Assembly (NCBI RefSeq): GCF_029168945.1
Contig: NC_083602.1
Location: 61,524,600-61,588,599, forward strand
DNA length: 64,000 nucleotides
Source of the DNA: Cannabis sativa
Taxonomy: Eukaryota; Streptophyta; Magnoliopsida; Rosales; Cannabaceae
Reading direction: 5' to 3'
Position 1 is the first letter of the stretch. Every line of letters starts with the position of its first letter. Below the pieces are notes generated by a model. The model did not search any database, had not been told where the DNA came from, and was given only the letters and a program-made list of their open reading frames with translations. Both the position numbers and the translations under genes were made by a program. Below, piece after piece: positions 1-12,525 of the stretch.

Positions 1-361
1 ATCCGTGGTGTTGTTGATAGCCGAGTGACAAGTAAACACGAGAGGTTAGAGTGTAACGATTATCATTGGATCGAAATCCTTGCAAGATACATTCATTGTC
101 ATCATTCATAACATAACAATGATCACTATCAAAAGAAACAAGAAACCCTTGATCACGTATTTGACCGATGCTAAGTAAATTAGCCCTCGATCCTTCAACT
201 AACATCACATTTTTCGCCTAGGTAACCCTTCAAAATTTAGAGTTCCCATACCAACAACTTTGCCCGATAAGCCATTACCAAAAGTGACTTCTCCACATTG
301 CATAGGCCGAATGTTAGTCAAAAAATCCTTGTCACCCGTCATATGTCTAGAGCAACCACCG

Positions 362-1271
362 TCAAAATACCACATTTGAGATGCAGCGCTTTATCGAAAA
401 ACCAGCTAGACACTTCTTTTTCACCCATATTTGTTTCAAACCTGTATGTTTCTTTTGAGATTTTTTCAAATTATCAAAATAATTTGTTTTAAACGGGTTG
501 TTCAATGTGAAACATTTAGGTCCGATATGTCCTTTTCTACCACAAAAATGACAAATGGGAACAAATCTTTTTACCCGAGATCTTACCCTTTTCGAAAATC
601 CTGGAGATTTTGCGGCATCGAAGAGTCGTTCTTGCCGCCACAGCCGTGAAACGTCGGTTGTTTGTAGCCTCACGGTGATTCGTTGGAACACTAGATTTTA
701 CAAACTTCGTGACTCCGGAACTTTTCATTCCATTAGAACCAAGGCCTCGCAAAACCTCTCGACTGCGCATTCGAGCTTTTTCAAAAATAGAAGATCCGGG
801 ATTAAGCATTTGAACATTTTTCTTAAAGTTTTCAAGTTCCTTCTTCAATAGAGAGATTTTTTCATCTTTATCACAAACACTTGTCTCATATTCTTTTATT
901 TTCAACTCACACATTTCAATCTGATGAGACAATTTTTTATTCAATTTATTCAACTCTCTATTTTCAGAAGCAACCTGAATCCATTTTTCATACATGACTT
1001 TGTATGATTCAGTAAGTGATTCTTCACAGATTTCAGACTCATCAGAATCTGATTCCTCTTGTTTGGTGGTATTATTCAGACATACCAATCTATCTTTCAC
1101 CTGTGAATCACACAACACATTAGTCATAACAGAGGTTAGGGCAACATTTTCAGTAATATCTTCATCACTTTCGGTTTCATCATCACTCCAAGTGACATTG
1201 AAACTTTTCTTATTCTTTTTTAAAGTGTTTGCACACTCAGATTGAATATGCCCAAAACCTTCACATTCCAC
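362..1271 (-). pseudogene. Copia gag C-terminus: two CCHC knuckles with a coiled coil between them
   Basis: This continues the gag above after its frameshift. It starts inside knuckle one, then has an acidic Asp/Glu/Ser-rich segment and a Lys/Glu/Leu-rich stretch that looks like a coiled coil (about 850-980). A second frame change follows near 650-690. Knuckle two, C-H-F-C-G-R-K-G-H-I-G-P-K-C, lies at about 510-555. The gag-protease boundary then changes frame once more. A coiled coil between two CCHC motifs is seen in some plant Copia gag proteins. Confidence 0.8.
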
Positions 1272-2205
1272 ACTTGCTTTGAATTCCCTTTTTGTTAGAG
1301 ACAGATGGTTTAAAGAAAGTATTACCTTTTGAACCTTTCGAAATATTCTTTTTATTTCCCATCTTTTTCATATATTTCTGAAAATTCTTAGTTAATAAAG
1401 CAATCTCATCATCACATTCACTATCAGAATTTTCATTATCAGCAACTTTCAAAGCAATACTTTTACCTTTATCAGCAATGGATTTGGGTTTGTCCTTTTG
1501 TTTAATCTGTTGATTTAATTCAAAGGTACGTAAGGAACCCATCAATTCTTCCACTTTCATAGTGCTAAAATCTTTAGTTTCCTCCATTGCCAAAAGTTTA
1601 GTATCAAACCTTTCAGGAAGGACTCTAACAATTTTTCTCACAAGAACAGAATCATCAAGCTTTTCTCCAAGAGCAAAATATTCATTAGCAATGTCAGATA
1701 ATTTTTCATAGAATTCAGTTAAAGTTTCATTATCAAACATTCTAAGCTCATCAAATTTAGTTTGAAGCATGATAAATCTAGATCTTTTCACATCAGAAGT
1801 TCCTTCAAACTGAGTTTGAAGAATCTCCCAAGCTTCCTTAGCAGAAACACATGATGATATAAGTTTAATGTAACCCTCACCTACACCATTAAAGATAGCA
1901 TGCAAGGCTTTGCTATTGTAGGCAGATAGTTTATCATCTTCAATAGACCATTCCAGTTCAGATTTTATAATAGTATTACCTGAAGAATCTGTCTCAACTG
2001 GAGGAGACCAACCTGATAGAACCATTCTCCACGCCTTCTCATCTTGAGATTTGATGAAGGCTCTCATTCTAACTTTCCAGTAAGGATAGTTAGAGTCATT
2101 AAGCAATGGTGGTCTAGAAATAGAACTTCCTTCTGCAAAAAATGACATTCTAACAAAAACGGTATAGGACCACACTAAGAGTTTAGTGTCCTGCTCTGAT
2201 ACCAA
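1261..2205 (-). pseudogene. Copia gag (UBN2-type), frameshifted at the zinc knuckle
   Basis: The frame gives about 300 residues with the gag_2/UBN2 pattern: a Y-P-Y-W-K-V-R-M segment near the N-terminus, then a helical capsid region with E-A-W-E-I-L and F-D-E-L-R-M motifs. The C-terminus is basic and Ser/Lys-rich. The frame ends in a stop just after the first Cys of a CCHC knuckle. The rest of the knuckle (ECEGFGHIQSEC) lies in the next frame, so one small indel near 1265 separates them. The capsid forms the cytoplasmic particle in which reverse transcription takes place. The first ~20 codons overlap the PBS region, and the true start is probably the Met about 19 residues in. Confidence 0.85.
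2193..2204 (-). other. Primer binding site (initiator tRNA-Met type) of the Copia element
   Basis: The minus strand reads TGGTATCAGAGC, the usual sequence complementary to the 3' end of plant initiator tRNA-Met. It sits two bases from the LTR edge, which fixes the element's polarity and the inner LTR boundary at 2207. Confidence 0.93.
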
Positions 2206-2206
2206 T

Positions 2207-3336
2207 TGAAAAACCGTGTTTTTGCAAATGTCAGTTGTATATAAGAAAATATAAAAACTGTATGCGTTTGCAGCAGCAGAAAGTAATTCTGCTACAAAGA
2301 AAACCGAACAGGCGAATATAAAATATTTGCGAAAAATAAATAACTTGACACAAGAGATTTATACGTGGTATCAGTGTTCTCACGAACACTCCTAGTCCAC
2401 GGGGCCACGCCCAGAGAATGAAATCAATTAATAAAGTATCAAAATTACAAAGACAATTGACTTAAACAAGTTTAGACTCCCTCTAAAGTATTGCCGCAAT
2501 CCTTTGTAATCCACTTTATGAATCTGACTTCTTGAAACACCATCAAGCCCGAACTCCCTTCGTCTTTGAAGTGTGAGTGCTTACTTCCTCCCGAAGTAAG
2601 GCCTTAACAAGTCTTCTCCCGAAGACCAAGTGCTTACTTCCTCCCGAAGTAAGGCTTTATCAAGTCTTCTCCCGAAGACCAATCTCTTGTTCAGTCAAGT
2701 AGTTCTTCACAACCTCTAGGATAGAGTAAGAACAGAAATAGAACAACTAGAACCTAGGTGAAGAACTAGGCTCTCACAAACCAAAGAAACACTCTCTTCT
2801 CACAAATGATAAATGCAAAAAATGAATAATGGAAGAGGTATTTCGAATGGTTGCTCTCTAGGCTCTATTTATAGATCATAGAAACCAAAGAGGCAACCAC
2901 AAGTTCGAATTAGCAGCTGTACAAAAACTTTCCAAAAGAAACACGATCTGCTATATCAGATTCGGTTGCTGACGAAGCAGATCTGCCCAGAAACGGGAAA
3001 CTTACTAAAATCGGGTCCGATCTTCTTTCAATGCTTGATTCCTGCCAAAAACAGATTAGATATTCTGATTGTATCAAGATACAATCGAAATCAATAAGGA
3101 AAAGGCAATAAACAAGGTTTCCCTAAAAAAGACAACTTTCCAAAAGGGAATTCCTTCTCTTTTGAGAAGTTTTCAACAAAGGAAAGTTCAGCTGAAAGTG
3201 CAACTTTCCAAACAAGGAAAATGGCAGCTAATAACCGAATAAAAGAGGTAAGATTTCGAAAATGAATGCATAGCAATCTTACCATAAAAAAGAAAAATTA
3301 TTTTGTCACCTAACTTGCCAAAAAAGGACTTTACAT
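2207..3336 (-). repeat. LTR of the minus-strand Copia element
   Basis: The inner edge is set by the primer binding site. The outer edge near 3336 is inferred from a TG dinucleotide on the minus strand and is approximate. A TATA-like CTATAAATAG on the minus strand at about 2864-2873 fits a U3 promoter. A 53-bp tandem duplication lies inside. The short open frame at 3091-3285 is part of the LTR and not a gene. Confidence 0.65.
2577..2682. repeat. 53-bp tandem duplication with two hairpins per unit
   Basis: Two near-identical 53-bp units lie end to end (2577-2629 and 2630-2682). Each contains two perfect short inverted repeats: CTTACTT/AAGTAAG around a 7-base loop, and GTCTTC/GAAGAC around TCCC. 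RNA from the LTR leader could therefore form four successive stem-loops. Confidence 0.85.
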
Positions 3337-5068
3337 CATGTACTGCAGTTCAATTAAAGTCATATTCGGACGAGGTAAATATAAAAAAATAAATATATAA
3401 AATTTATACCTTCTCATAAATAGAAGTATATTAAATCTTATTACTAATTATTTTTTTACAGAAATATAGGTTATTTGTCTAAAAAACTACGGAGAAATTA
3501 TCAGCCAAAAAATAGAGAGTTTAGTTGTATGTAGATCCAAAATGAACGATGAGTTCAAAGTACAATCAATACACCATTCAAGCAGCTGAACCAATAGGAG
3601 AGTAGGGAGAAGTTTCACCATACTCTTTTTATTTTTTCAAATAATGTTCCATATATTAAGACTTTTTTAATAATTTTTTCTTCTATTTTAAGATCGAACA
3701 TTTTCTTTAATTTTAGTTACATAATGTTTGTTTTAAATTTTGCAAAACTTATATCTTGTTCCTCTAAATTCTCTATAAGTAAATAATAAGTATTATTTTG
3801 TTATGACTTAAATATACCCAATTATATTTTACTAAACAAATATGATAGCACACATATTACTTTAATAAAACAAATCATTCGCATCATCATACATTTAGAT
3901 ACAATCTAAATAAAACAACAAAGAACTAAACTCTAAATAAAACTAATATTTACGTGCCTCGGCACGTAACTTCTAACTAGTATATATGTATAAGCATAGA
4001 CATATATTGTATAAATATTCATTCATAACAAAATATATAAATAAAAAATGACTAGAATGTGTTTCAGTCAGATGAGCATGTATATGCATATATAGCGTAT
4101 CATAACTTTGAAACATTCGAGATCGGATATAACAAATATTCTCGTGCTGATAACGTATTATAAAATATTATAATTTAGAAAAAGAAAAATAAAGAAGATA
4201 TGATAATTTTTTTAGTATTTTATTTCTATGGGTGATCTCCTATTTATACACATATGAGAATTAAAGATTAGAAAATAAAAAAAAATATTAATTATAATTA
4301 ATGGTAATAAATAATAGATTTAGATATCAATATATTTATTAATATTTATAATAATACAAATTTAATTGAAAAATTTACATGAAAAATACAAAAACCTAAA
4401 AATATTACCCCTATACCTTTACAAGGATACTCCTACATTTTTACATTTGATTTTATTTTATTTACACTAATACCTCCTACACATGCATGATATTATTATA
4501 CCACCTTTACACACTATCTATTTTCCATCCTTTTCTATCATCTTTTTTCTTTTTCTTTTTTCATTTTTTAGTTTCGTTTCATTTTTCATTATAGCTTTTT
4601 GTTTGAAAACTTCTCCCACAATCAAAACTATTTTTGATCCAAAAAAAACTAATTTTGTCCATCTTTCTCAACTGCCTTCCTCCATCATCTGGCCACATTT
4701 TTCTAATTTTTTTGTTCTATAAATGGTCATTTTGTCTTCATCTTCCCCATCACCATTGCTGAAAAAATCTTTAAAAATGGGTGAAATCTCTTGCCAATAA
4801 ATCTAAAGGCAAACATCCAGTTGTTGAAGATGATGAATCAGACTTTGCTCCACCTACCAAAAAAAGTGATTGATGTTTAGCTAAGAAGAAATCAAAAGTT
4901 AATATTGCTGAAAACATTTCATTCCCTGAAATTAAGAAAGGAAAGAAACAAGCTACTGAGAGTCTGAAAATTTCTTTTTAATTTCTTTATAGTTTTGCAC
5001 TAACTTTGCCCTAACTTTTCTTATTACTAATTTCTTTAGGAGAAAAAAATCTCATTTATTCTATTTTT
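3337..5068. other. AT-rich intergenic DNA with decayed repeats
   Basis: No gene is supported. Around 4145-4170 a CGTGCTGATAACGTATTATA stretch resembles the LTR/primer-binding junction of another plant Copia group. It is followed by TATA-like DNA near 4240 and may be a decayed LTR piece in minus orientation. The open frame at 4483-4722 is low-complexity (Phe/Ser) and not convincing. Confidence 0.4.
4735..4980 (+). pseudogene. Decayed Lys-rich coding remnant, possibly transposon-associated
   Basis: Broken frames encode short blocks such as K-S-K-G-K-H-P-V-V-E-D-D-E-S followed by Lys-rich stretches, separated by stops near 4798 and 4872. The composition resembles the basic N-termini of proteins carried by plant MULE/Ulp1-type transposons, but no diagnostic domain remains. 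Identity is inferred only from composition. Confidence 0.25.
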
Positions 5069-5399
5069 AAATGGGATATTGGCGGCTAAACCACCTGAAC
5101 TTTACGGTTTGTAACACTTAACCATAAAAACTGAATTTTTGGCGGCTAAACTACCTAAACCCTGGTTCCGTTTTGCTCTGCACACCTCCGTCCAAAAAAC
5201 ACAGTTAAGTGCCACGGTGGACTGTCCACGTGTACACACTTGTACACGTGGCTAATTTTTAGTGGTCCACGTAATTTTAATTTTAAAAAATAATTATAAA
5301 TATTTAAAAAATAAAAAAGAAACAATTTATAAAAAAAATTATTTTTTTTTCTCTTTTTCTTTCTCTTTCTCTTTCTTCTCGAATCTCGACAGAACCCCT
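5069..5399. repeat. Left arm of a ~300-bp inverted repeat (promoter/5'UTR-like, MULE-end-like)
   Basis: This matches the reverse complement of 17678-17957. It starts with a GGGATATTGGCGGCTAAAC-type end, contains a CACGTG-type motif near a GTGTACA palindrome, and closes with a CT-rich tract and CTCGACAGAACCCCTT. On the right side the same closing sequence leads into an ATG (minus strand), so it looks like the 5'UTR of a gene whose copies now face each other. A further decayed member of the GGCGGCTAAAC family lies near 63200. Confidence 0.75.
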
Positions 5400-5411
5400 T
5401 AGCATAAGGAT

Positions 5412-5654
5412 GTGTACACCCAAAATGGGTGTTTTAGAGATGCTTTAATAGTATTTTTGGAAATGTGTAGAGGTGGTGTTAAAGCTAATCAGTTTGGATA
5501 TGGCAGCACGTTGAGGGCTTGCACGAGTCTGAGATATTTGGAGACTGGTTTTCAGATACAAGGGTGTATTCAGAAGAGTAGATTTGTTGAGAATTTGTTT
5601 GTGCAAAGTGCATTGATTGATTTTCATTCCAAGTGCACAAAGATGGAAGATGCT
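5412..5654 (+). pseudogene. PPR protein fragment (left part), interrupted by the LTR element
   Basis: About 80 residues match pentatricopeptide-repeat proteins of the PLS/DYW kind. They contain A-L-x-x-F-x-E-M, an L-R-A-C-x-S-L pattern and a V-x-x-A-L-I-D-F-H-S-K-C helix pair, with the repeats about 31-35 residues apart. The frame stops making sense exactly at 5655, where an LTR begins, and resumes at 17131 after the target duplication. Intact PPR proteins bind organelle RNA; this fragment has no start codon context or targeting peptide, since it follows the inverted-repeat 5'UTR segment directly. The gene was therefore already rearranged before, or separately from, the insertion. Confidence 0.82.
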
Positions 5655-7561
5655 TGTTGGGTTTTATGCCCTAAATAAAACTCTTTACAATCTGATTAGT
5701 TATCAATATAAGAAATTTGAAGTGATTGATGTTTGCATGAATTTTACATGCTAATGGTTTAATATGTTAAATATGTTTATTACATTTACACACAAAATCA
5801 GTTAAATCCAGATCATATGTTTATTCACAATTACAGTATCGTCAACACAGTGGAATGTGATTGTGATCATATGAATCAAAAGACTTGGTCCCTGTTTCAT
5901 CAGTGTTATTGGATTTACACTAATGTGATAATTAGCGATGATGTATACTTACACTTGGAGTAAGTGTTATGTTCTTTCCAGGACATTAGTAAAGTATACT
6001 AGTTTCGAATGTATGGAGAATACATTGGACTGGACCGATATTGCAACTAAGTTAAGATATTACAAACTTACCGTTATACATATCTTTCCAAGTCAATATC
6101 AGTAGTTGATCTTAAGATTAAAAGAATCTAAATCCTGATATGCTTAGGCTCAACTCAGGAGTGCTATTCATGTTCTTTGATTTATTAGTTAAGCCTACTT
6201 TTGGGTCAGGGTGATACGTATATTTTGGGAACATGATAGTATGATTGAGTGGGAGTGCTGAACATAAATATGGAATCTATAGCTTCTACTGGTGTATAGA
6301 AGTCAAGTGATGATTCCCTTCGAGCTTAGCAAATAGAAGTAAATGGATGAGCTCTTGTTTAACTGACTAATTATTAGATCACTAAACACCATTTACAGGT
6401 AGCTAAGTGTTTTAAGGGGCAAAATACATTGAGGGGTGAGAACGGTAAAGAAATCCCATCTCGATGTAGATCATCTATATAGAGGATCTTTAAATCACAA
6501 TAAGATTATAACAATGGTTAAATGAGATAGCATATTGATATCGTGGAACATACAATATGCTCTATATAAGTCTGAGAGTGCAATTCTAAGTTCTAAGAGT
6601 GGATTCAACGAAGAATTAATAACTAGGAATTTACTTGGTAAATTTGGTTCACTTATTGGAAGCTCAGCATATAGATCCATGGTCCCCATTCTAGTTGAGA
6701 ACATTCTGCTTGTAAGACTCATTAATTGATTCGTGATTGATCAATTATAATTCTAAAGTTAGACTATGTCTAATTTTATGAATTTTCACTAAGCAGGGGT
6801 GAAATTGTAAAGAAAAGAGATTCTAGGTTTATTTATTTATTAATGGAATTTATATGTCTAATTAATAATTAAATTAAATGACAATATTATTTAATAATCT
6901 ATTTTAGTTATTAAATAATTTGTTTTGGCATCTAAAAGGTTAGAATTGGAAAATTGGCGTTTTTGAGAAAATAGAGATAAAATTTGATAAAACTGCAAAA
7001 TCAAGTGAGGCCCAATACAACACCATGGCCGGCCACTTAATGTGGGATTTCAAATTAATATTTTCATTATTTTAATGCCAAATAATTCCTAACCTAAACC
7101 TAGTAGTTGCCTATAAATAGAAAGTGATGGCTCAGTCACAACACATGCTTTCATTAGTAATCTGACAGAAATTTCTCTCTTCAGAAAAACTGAGTCTTCC
7201 CCACTTTCTATACCTGGCCGAAACCCTCTCTCCTCTTTTCTCCTTCATCAATTTCGACCCTAGTGAAAGAGTAAGTGCCCACACACAGCAAGCAGTAACT
7301 CAATCATAGATTGGAAGACTGTGAAGGATCAAACTTGAAGAAGAAGGACATTCAGGCTCAGATCTTGATTATACTCTGCTACAGAAAGGATACAAGGGTT
7401 AGAGATCTGAGTGGAAGGAGACATTAATTTCGCCGCATCAATGTAAGGTTTTCTTAACTTTATATGTGTTTATTTTATCGTTTTAGAAAGTTCATATTTA
7501 AGGTGTTTAAACAATATACTTGTGAGTAGATCTAAGATCCTGGTAAAATAAATTTCCAACA
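5655..7561 (+). repeat. 5' LTR of the gag-only element
   Basis: 1907 bp with TGTTGG/CCAACA ends. A TATA box, CTATAAATAG, lies at 7111-7120 and probably starts the genomic RNA, leaving a long R-U5. Reverse-complement relatives occur at 48324-58355 (solo) and from 63677 to the window end, so this LTR defines a family with at least four members here. Confidence 0.95.
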
Positions 7562-7563
7562 AC

Positions 7564-7576
7564 TGGCCTCAGAGCC
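7564..7576 (+). other. Degenerate primer binding site of the gag-only element
   Basis: TGGCCTCAGAGCC starts two bases after the 5' LTR. It matches the initiator tRNA-Met type site (TGGTATCAGAGCC) at 10 of 13 positions. Confidence 0.75.
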
Positions 7577-8663
7577 ATGGTAATTTATTTACTTACATGA
7601 AATTTGGACTTTAAAACGATTGTTTGTTTGTTTTTGGATGGTATCATGTTGTATTGAGTGTTATTTGATGATTGATTGATGTTTATAAATTTCGTGAAAA
7701 ATAATTGCGATTCTGTTTCTAGAATTATTTTTAATGGATAGTATGGAAAAAATTAAGCAAGTTACTTTTTTACAGAACTCAATTTCGATTTAATTTGAAT
7801 TAGTTATGATTTTTTGAAGATTTGAAAAAATCAGAGCTGTGCTGAAATTTTTTCTGCGATCGCGAAAACTGTCCGTACAACTCACAATTTTTTCGTTTTT
7901 CTTCGATTTTTCATGCTTTTTCATGGAATTAACTTCCAATTTTTTGTGTAGTTTTGTATTAATAGATTTACTATTCCTAATTCAATTCTAATTATCATTA
8001 TGAATTAATTTAATATTTTTTAAATTTAATTCAAGATATTAGTGTAATTTGAATTTTGAAATTAATAAATATCTATCTTATTGCTTAATTATCTATCTTA
8101 TTTTTAAATTTGATTATATCTTATCTTATTTTTAAATTTAAGGTCAGATTTTAACTATTTTTAAATTAATTTTTTTTTTAATATTTAGACCTTATTTAAA
8201 TTTAAAATAAGATAACTATAATCATGTAATTTTTAATAGATGTAAGATATTTTGCTAACTTTTAAATTTTGTTATTTTATTTATTCAAATTAAATTTAAA
8301 ATCAGAAAAAGATATTTACTTATCTTTTCTAATTTTTATTTAATTTTTATTTATAAAATAACATTTAATTTTTTAAAAGTAGTTAGCAAATTTTTGAAAT
8401 GATATTTAGGTTGGTTGAAACCTAATTTTTCAAAAATTGTAGGTTTAATTTTAATTTTTTTTTAATAAATTCGAAATTTAAAATAATAATTTTTTATTTA
8501 TTTTCGAAAGTATTTTTTTTTCGAAAATTAAATTATTTTTTTTAAATTAAATATTTTTTTATTTAATTATTAATTTCGAAATTTATTTATTTAAAATTAA
8601 ATAAATCATACTTCCAACTATCCAGCTAACCTTGTTGCAGGAGTATATGGTTTTAACTTGTAT
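7577..8663 (+). other. Untranslated leader of the gag-only element, first part
   Basis: This stretch is strongly AT-rich (many TTTAAATTTAAT-like runs) with no open frame of note. It lies between the primer binding site and the nested solo LTR. Confidence 0.6.
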
Positions 8664-8668
8664 GTAAG

Positions 8669-10022
8669 TGATATCGCCCAATTAGTTACACTGCGGTCGC
8701 GGTAGTAAACGGGCTATATGTCGTATCCACAGGGAGGAAAAATACACTCAAAAGGACAGTTAGTAATTTTACGAGAATAAAATAAGAACCTTGAATGTGA
8801 TGTGAGAATATTTGAGAAAATGATTTTTCAAAATTAAACAAGTAATTAAAATGAGAAGTGATCAGAAAATAATTATGGAAGACACAAGCTTTGTACATGC
8901 AATTATATTTTCATAATAAAATTGATTCTTTAACCTCAACTATAATTCTACACCATTAATTATAGTTGGAAAATGTGTATGAATAAGCTCACTAGAAAAA
9001 TATGTTCTCTAATTAAATTAATACTACTTCTAAAAATACTATCATATCATATAATTTAAATCGACAAAATACCACCGGCAGAATGCAGTAAAAATCATAT
9101 AATATAATAAACACCCTAATAATTAATAGCCTAACTTACATAAGAAAAGCATGACTGAACTTATATAAAAGGTACTATTAAATTTAAAGTGCAATTAAGA
9201 AGAAGAGAAATTTAATATAACAAATGTGAAAATGAAGAACAAAGAGAATCAATATATTAAAAGAATAAAAATTGCATGAACTTACACTTGAGTCTTGCCA
9301 AAGAAATTAGCCTAGAAAAGGCATTGTCTTTACACCAAAATTAATAAAGTAAAATAAAGAAGAAGGAAAGAAAAAGATAAAATTTTGGTATAATAACACT
9401 ACTAAAATCTGATGCCTTTCACAATAGTTTTGGGTCCTATTTATAAAGAATTACTGCTCACAAAACTAGCATTTTCGTGTACCACTTTAGTTGATTTAGT
9501 GGCAATAAAAGCTGAAAGATGGTGTTAGTGGAGTAATCTCATCATTGAATAGGGGTCCGCATCAAATGTGGGCCGAAGAGTGGATCTGGACGTGAAGCGT
9601 GGAATATGACTTCACCTTGTGAGTTGCAACTGCTGGATGTGAAGAGAACATAGGTCTACGTGGCTATTTTGTTTCCAAAGTTGACTTCATATCTATTAGT
9701 GCACTGAACCATAGGCCCAAGAATGATGTAATGTTATTATTGAATAATTGGACTTCCATCCAAAGTTGATCACGTGGTGGCCTTTTAGAATGTACTTGGG
9801 CCAAAATTTTGAGATGGAAATCAAATAGGCCTTAAACCATAATCCTTTGCTTCCATGATTTTATCATTTTTACTCTAAATCTGAAAAATGGCATAAAATT
9901 AAAATAAATTAAATAATTTCAATCAAAATAATTTTACAATTAAAACTATAAAAAAAATCTAATTAAATTAATTTTATGCCTATAATTAAAGACTTAAAAT
10001 GTACAAATTTGAGCTTTAATCA
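8669..10022 (-). mobile_element. Solo LTR nested in the gag-only element (minus orientation)
   Basis: 1354 bp with TG...CA ends and a perfect 5-bp target duplication GTAAG at 8664-8668 and 10023-10027. On the minus strand there is a TATA-like TTTATAAATAGG at about 9437-9448. The 3' end reads CCCTGTGGATACGACA, matching the CCTGTGG-x-TTCGAC signature at the ends of the solo LTRs at 18200-19601 and 58483-59685. No internal region is present, so it is the product of LTR-LTR recombination. The short open frame at 8686-8898 is not a gene. Confidence 0.9.
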
Positions 10023-10027
10023 GTAAG

Positions 10028-12525
10028 TTTTCAAAACCTATTATTACTTGATTGCAAATAGCCATGGTTACTTTTTGCCAGATCTAATGATCTGATGGCT
10101 CCCTTGGTCAAGTTAATAATTTGTAACAGGTAAATTTTACAATCTTCTTTCATCTGTGTATGACTTAGCAACATGATAGGACCCATCCAAAGTGTGCCTG
10201 TGTGAGCCTATATGTTTATTTTATTATATAGATGCATATAGGTTGTTGCTAAATAAAATGTCACACCATGATAGATTTTATTTAGGTCCATCTAGTTATT
10301 GGACCTATTCAATTAATAACAGTTATTCATTTTAAGGTTAAATTCCTCTCTTTTGGGCCTTGTGTGAGAGTTGGGAGCCATAAAAGTGGGTACGACATAC
10401 TGAACCCAGCACCCCCTCACATGAACTACCCCAATTGTGAAGGCCCATTTGCCTGATTTGAATAACTGTACTAGGTTAATTATATTAGTTTGACCTAATA
10501 AAATTGAATTAGCAACATAATTAACTTTTAAAATATATGAAAATTTATTTTCATTTTAATATTTTAAAGTTAATTTTAAGAAAAACACTTTTAGTTTTAG
10601 ATATTATTTCTAGACAAACTATTTGTATTTTTCTTGTATTTAATTAAATATAGAATTTTAGCTAACTAGATTCTTTCTGGGGCTTATTTAATTAAATATT
10701 CCTATTTAAGTTATAAATTAGTTGTATCAACTGATTTTTTTTATCTAACTTAAATTTGAATATTTGATTTAAATTTTAAATCAAGTTGAGGAATCCTAGG
10801 TATTAGTTATTAAAGATTCTTAAGATATTTTTTAAGTTAATATCTTTTCGAATATTAACTTAAAATGGAATATTTTAGATATTTTTTAGGTTAATATCTT
10901 TTCGAATATTAACTTAAAAAGATATCTTCAAATTAAGTGGTTATAACTTAATATTTAATTAAATCTAAATTTGAAATTATTTAAGTTTTAGATTTTTTCT
11001 ATATAACTCAAATTAGATATTTTTTCAAATTTTTGTTGAAAAGATACTTAGTCAAATAAGATATTTTCTAGATAGTAATTTCTAGACTACTTATTATTTC
11101 TAATATTTAAATAGGAAAATATTATACTTTGTGAAATTAATTATTTAAATAATTAATTTTGGTACAATTTTATTAAGTATATTTTTCCTAGTATTAAACT
11201 AGAAATTAATAATTAAGCCTTCTCTACACTTAATTATTATTTCTTGAATTTAATACATTTAATTAACTTGAAAAATCTAAATATCTAAGTTGATTTTAAT
11301 CATGATACTTGAATATTTATTGATTTTTCATGACACTTAATTAAATAGAAAATTATTTTTAGGTTGAAATTTAATTTTTCAACTTAAATTTAAATAATTT
11401 TCAATATATATTTTTCCTTTATTTTATTAATCAATTTCGAAAAAATGGCATTTTATTTATGCAATATTTTTCGAATTTTTTATTTTGAAAAATAGATTGA
11501 GTTGTAAATTAATTATTTATTTTAATTAATTATTGGACCAACTACAATCAATGATTTATTCATTTAATTGATTAATTTAAAATAAATAAATTTAAAATGT
11601 ATATATAATATTAGAAATTGAATTAATTAGTCAAAAGAAAATCTAGATAGGTGATATTTTTGCTTGAAGTACTTCTTTTCTATTTTTATTATTTTTTCGA
11701 AAATTGTATAGTTTTTATACTTTAAATTTTCGAGCTCAATAAATATATTCTCAAAGTAAATTTTTAAGTTGTTAATTATTTAATTCAACTTAAATTAATT
11801 TCCTTAATGTTTATATTTAAGATTATTACTAAGATGGAAATAATTTATTTTATTTCAATCACCATCTAAGTATAATTTTATAAATATTATATTAAATTCT
11901 TATTTTTGAATTTTAATTCTTAATTTCGAATTTAATGAGAATTTATTTATTAGAATAATAAAGAAAATACATTTTAAAGAATGAGCTTTATTATTATTAA
12001 GATATTCGATCTCCATTGTGGGTTTTACACCGCGTTTGTTTTAGTGAGTAATCCTCCCTAATGGAGGAACGTTCATTAGCAATTTCGCACCGTTTAATCT
12101 CGCATGATAAGTGGTTTGTAAGTGTTTTATATGGTATAGATCACCCTAATGGTGGCGACCATATTTGACTTGCAAATTGCGAAACAATGGTAGAAGCTCA
12201 TAAGATAGAATAGCCTTGACTCTCGCCTAAACGGGACAACGCTGGATTCCAATCTTGATCGAATAAAGGTTGCTAGAATGTTTAACATTTTAGATGAGCT
12301 GACAACTCTATTCAATGGATGGTAGCTTTGACTCTCGCCTAAACGGGACACTGATATCAGTTTATTGAAAAACCTTGGAAATTATTTAGGATTAAATTTT
12401 TAAGTATTTTCTCATATCATTCCTACTTGCTATGTGCTTATAATTTCTGAATTGATTTTGTGTTAAACCATTATTAATTTCTATTTGTTGATTTCTATTA
12501 TTTTGTAGTATCCTGTATTATCAAA
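10028..12525 (+). other. Untranslated leader of the gag-only element, second part
   Basis: AT-rich DNA without coding potential. It has a 54-bp imperfect tandem repeat near 10822-10930 whose core TTAATATCTTTTCGAATATTAA is close to palindromic. A GACTCTCGCCTAAACGGGAC phrase occurs twice, at about 12219-12238 and 12329-12348. The ~5-kb distance from primer binding site to gag is unusually long for a Copia element, even after removing the nested solo LTR. Confidence 0.6.

Larger units (their letters stand above)
1..2206 (-). mobile_element. Copia LTR retrotransposon, 5' part, decayed, cut by window start
   Basis: Read on the minus strand, this runs from a primer binding site through gag, two CCHC knuckles and the start of the protease, then leaves the window before integrase. 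The order PBS-gag-knuckle-protease is Ty1/Copia. The reading frame changes at least three times (near 1265, 690-650 and 400-365), so the copy is not coding-competent. At the protease, the usual D-S/T-G active-site triad reads D-G-G (minus strand, about 356-364) inside a typical W-Y-F-D-x-G-C-S-R-H-M context. Downstream residues resemble the gag-pre-integrase region. The element's own LTR follows at 2207-3336. Confidence 0.9.

Noticed and set aside
4483..4722. Phe/Ser-rich 79-codon open frame
   Set aside because: Low-complexity T-rich DNA without any recognisable pattern.
6495..6729. Overlapping open frames on both strands, repeated at 16059-16293
   Set aside because: The same frames occur in both LTRs of one retrotransposon, so they are LTR sequence and not genes.
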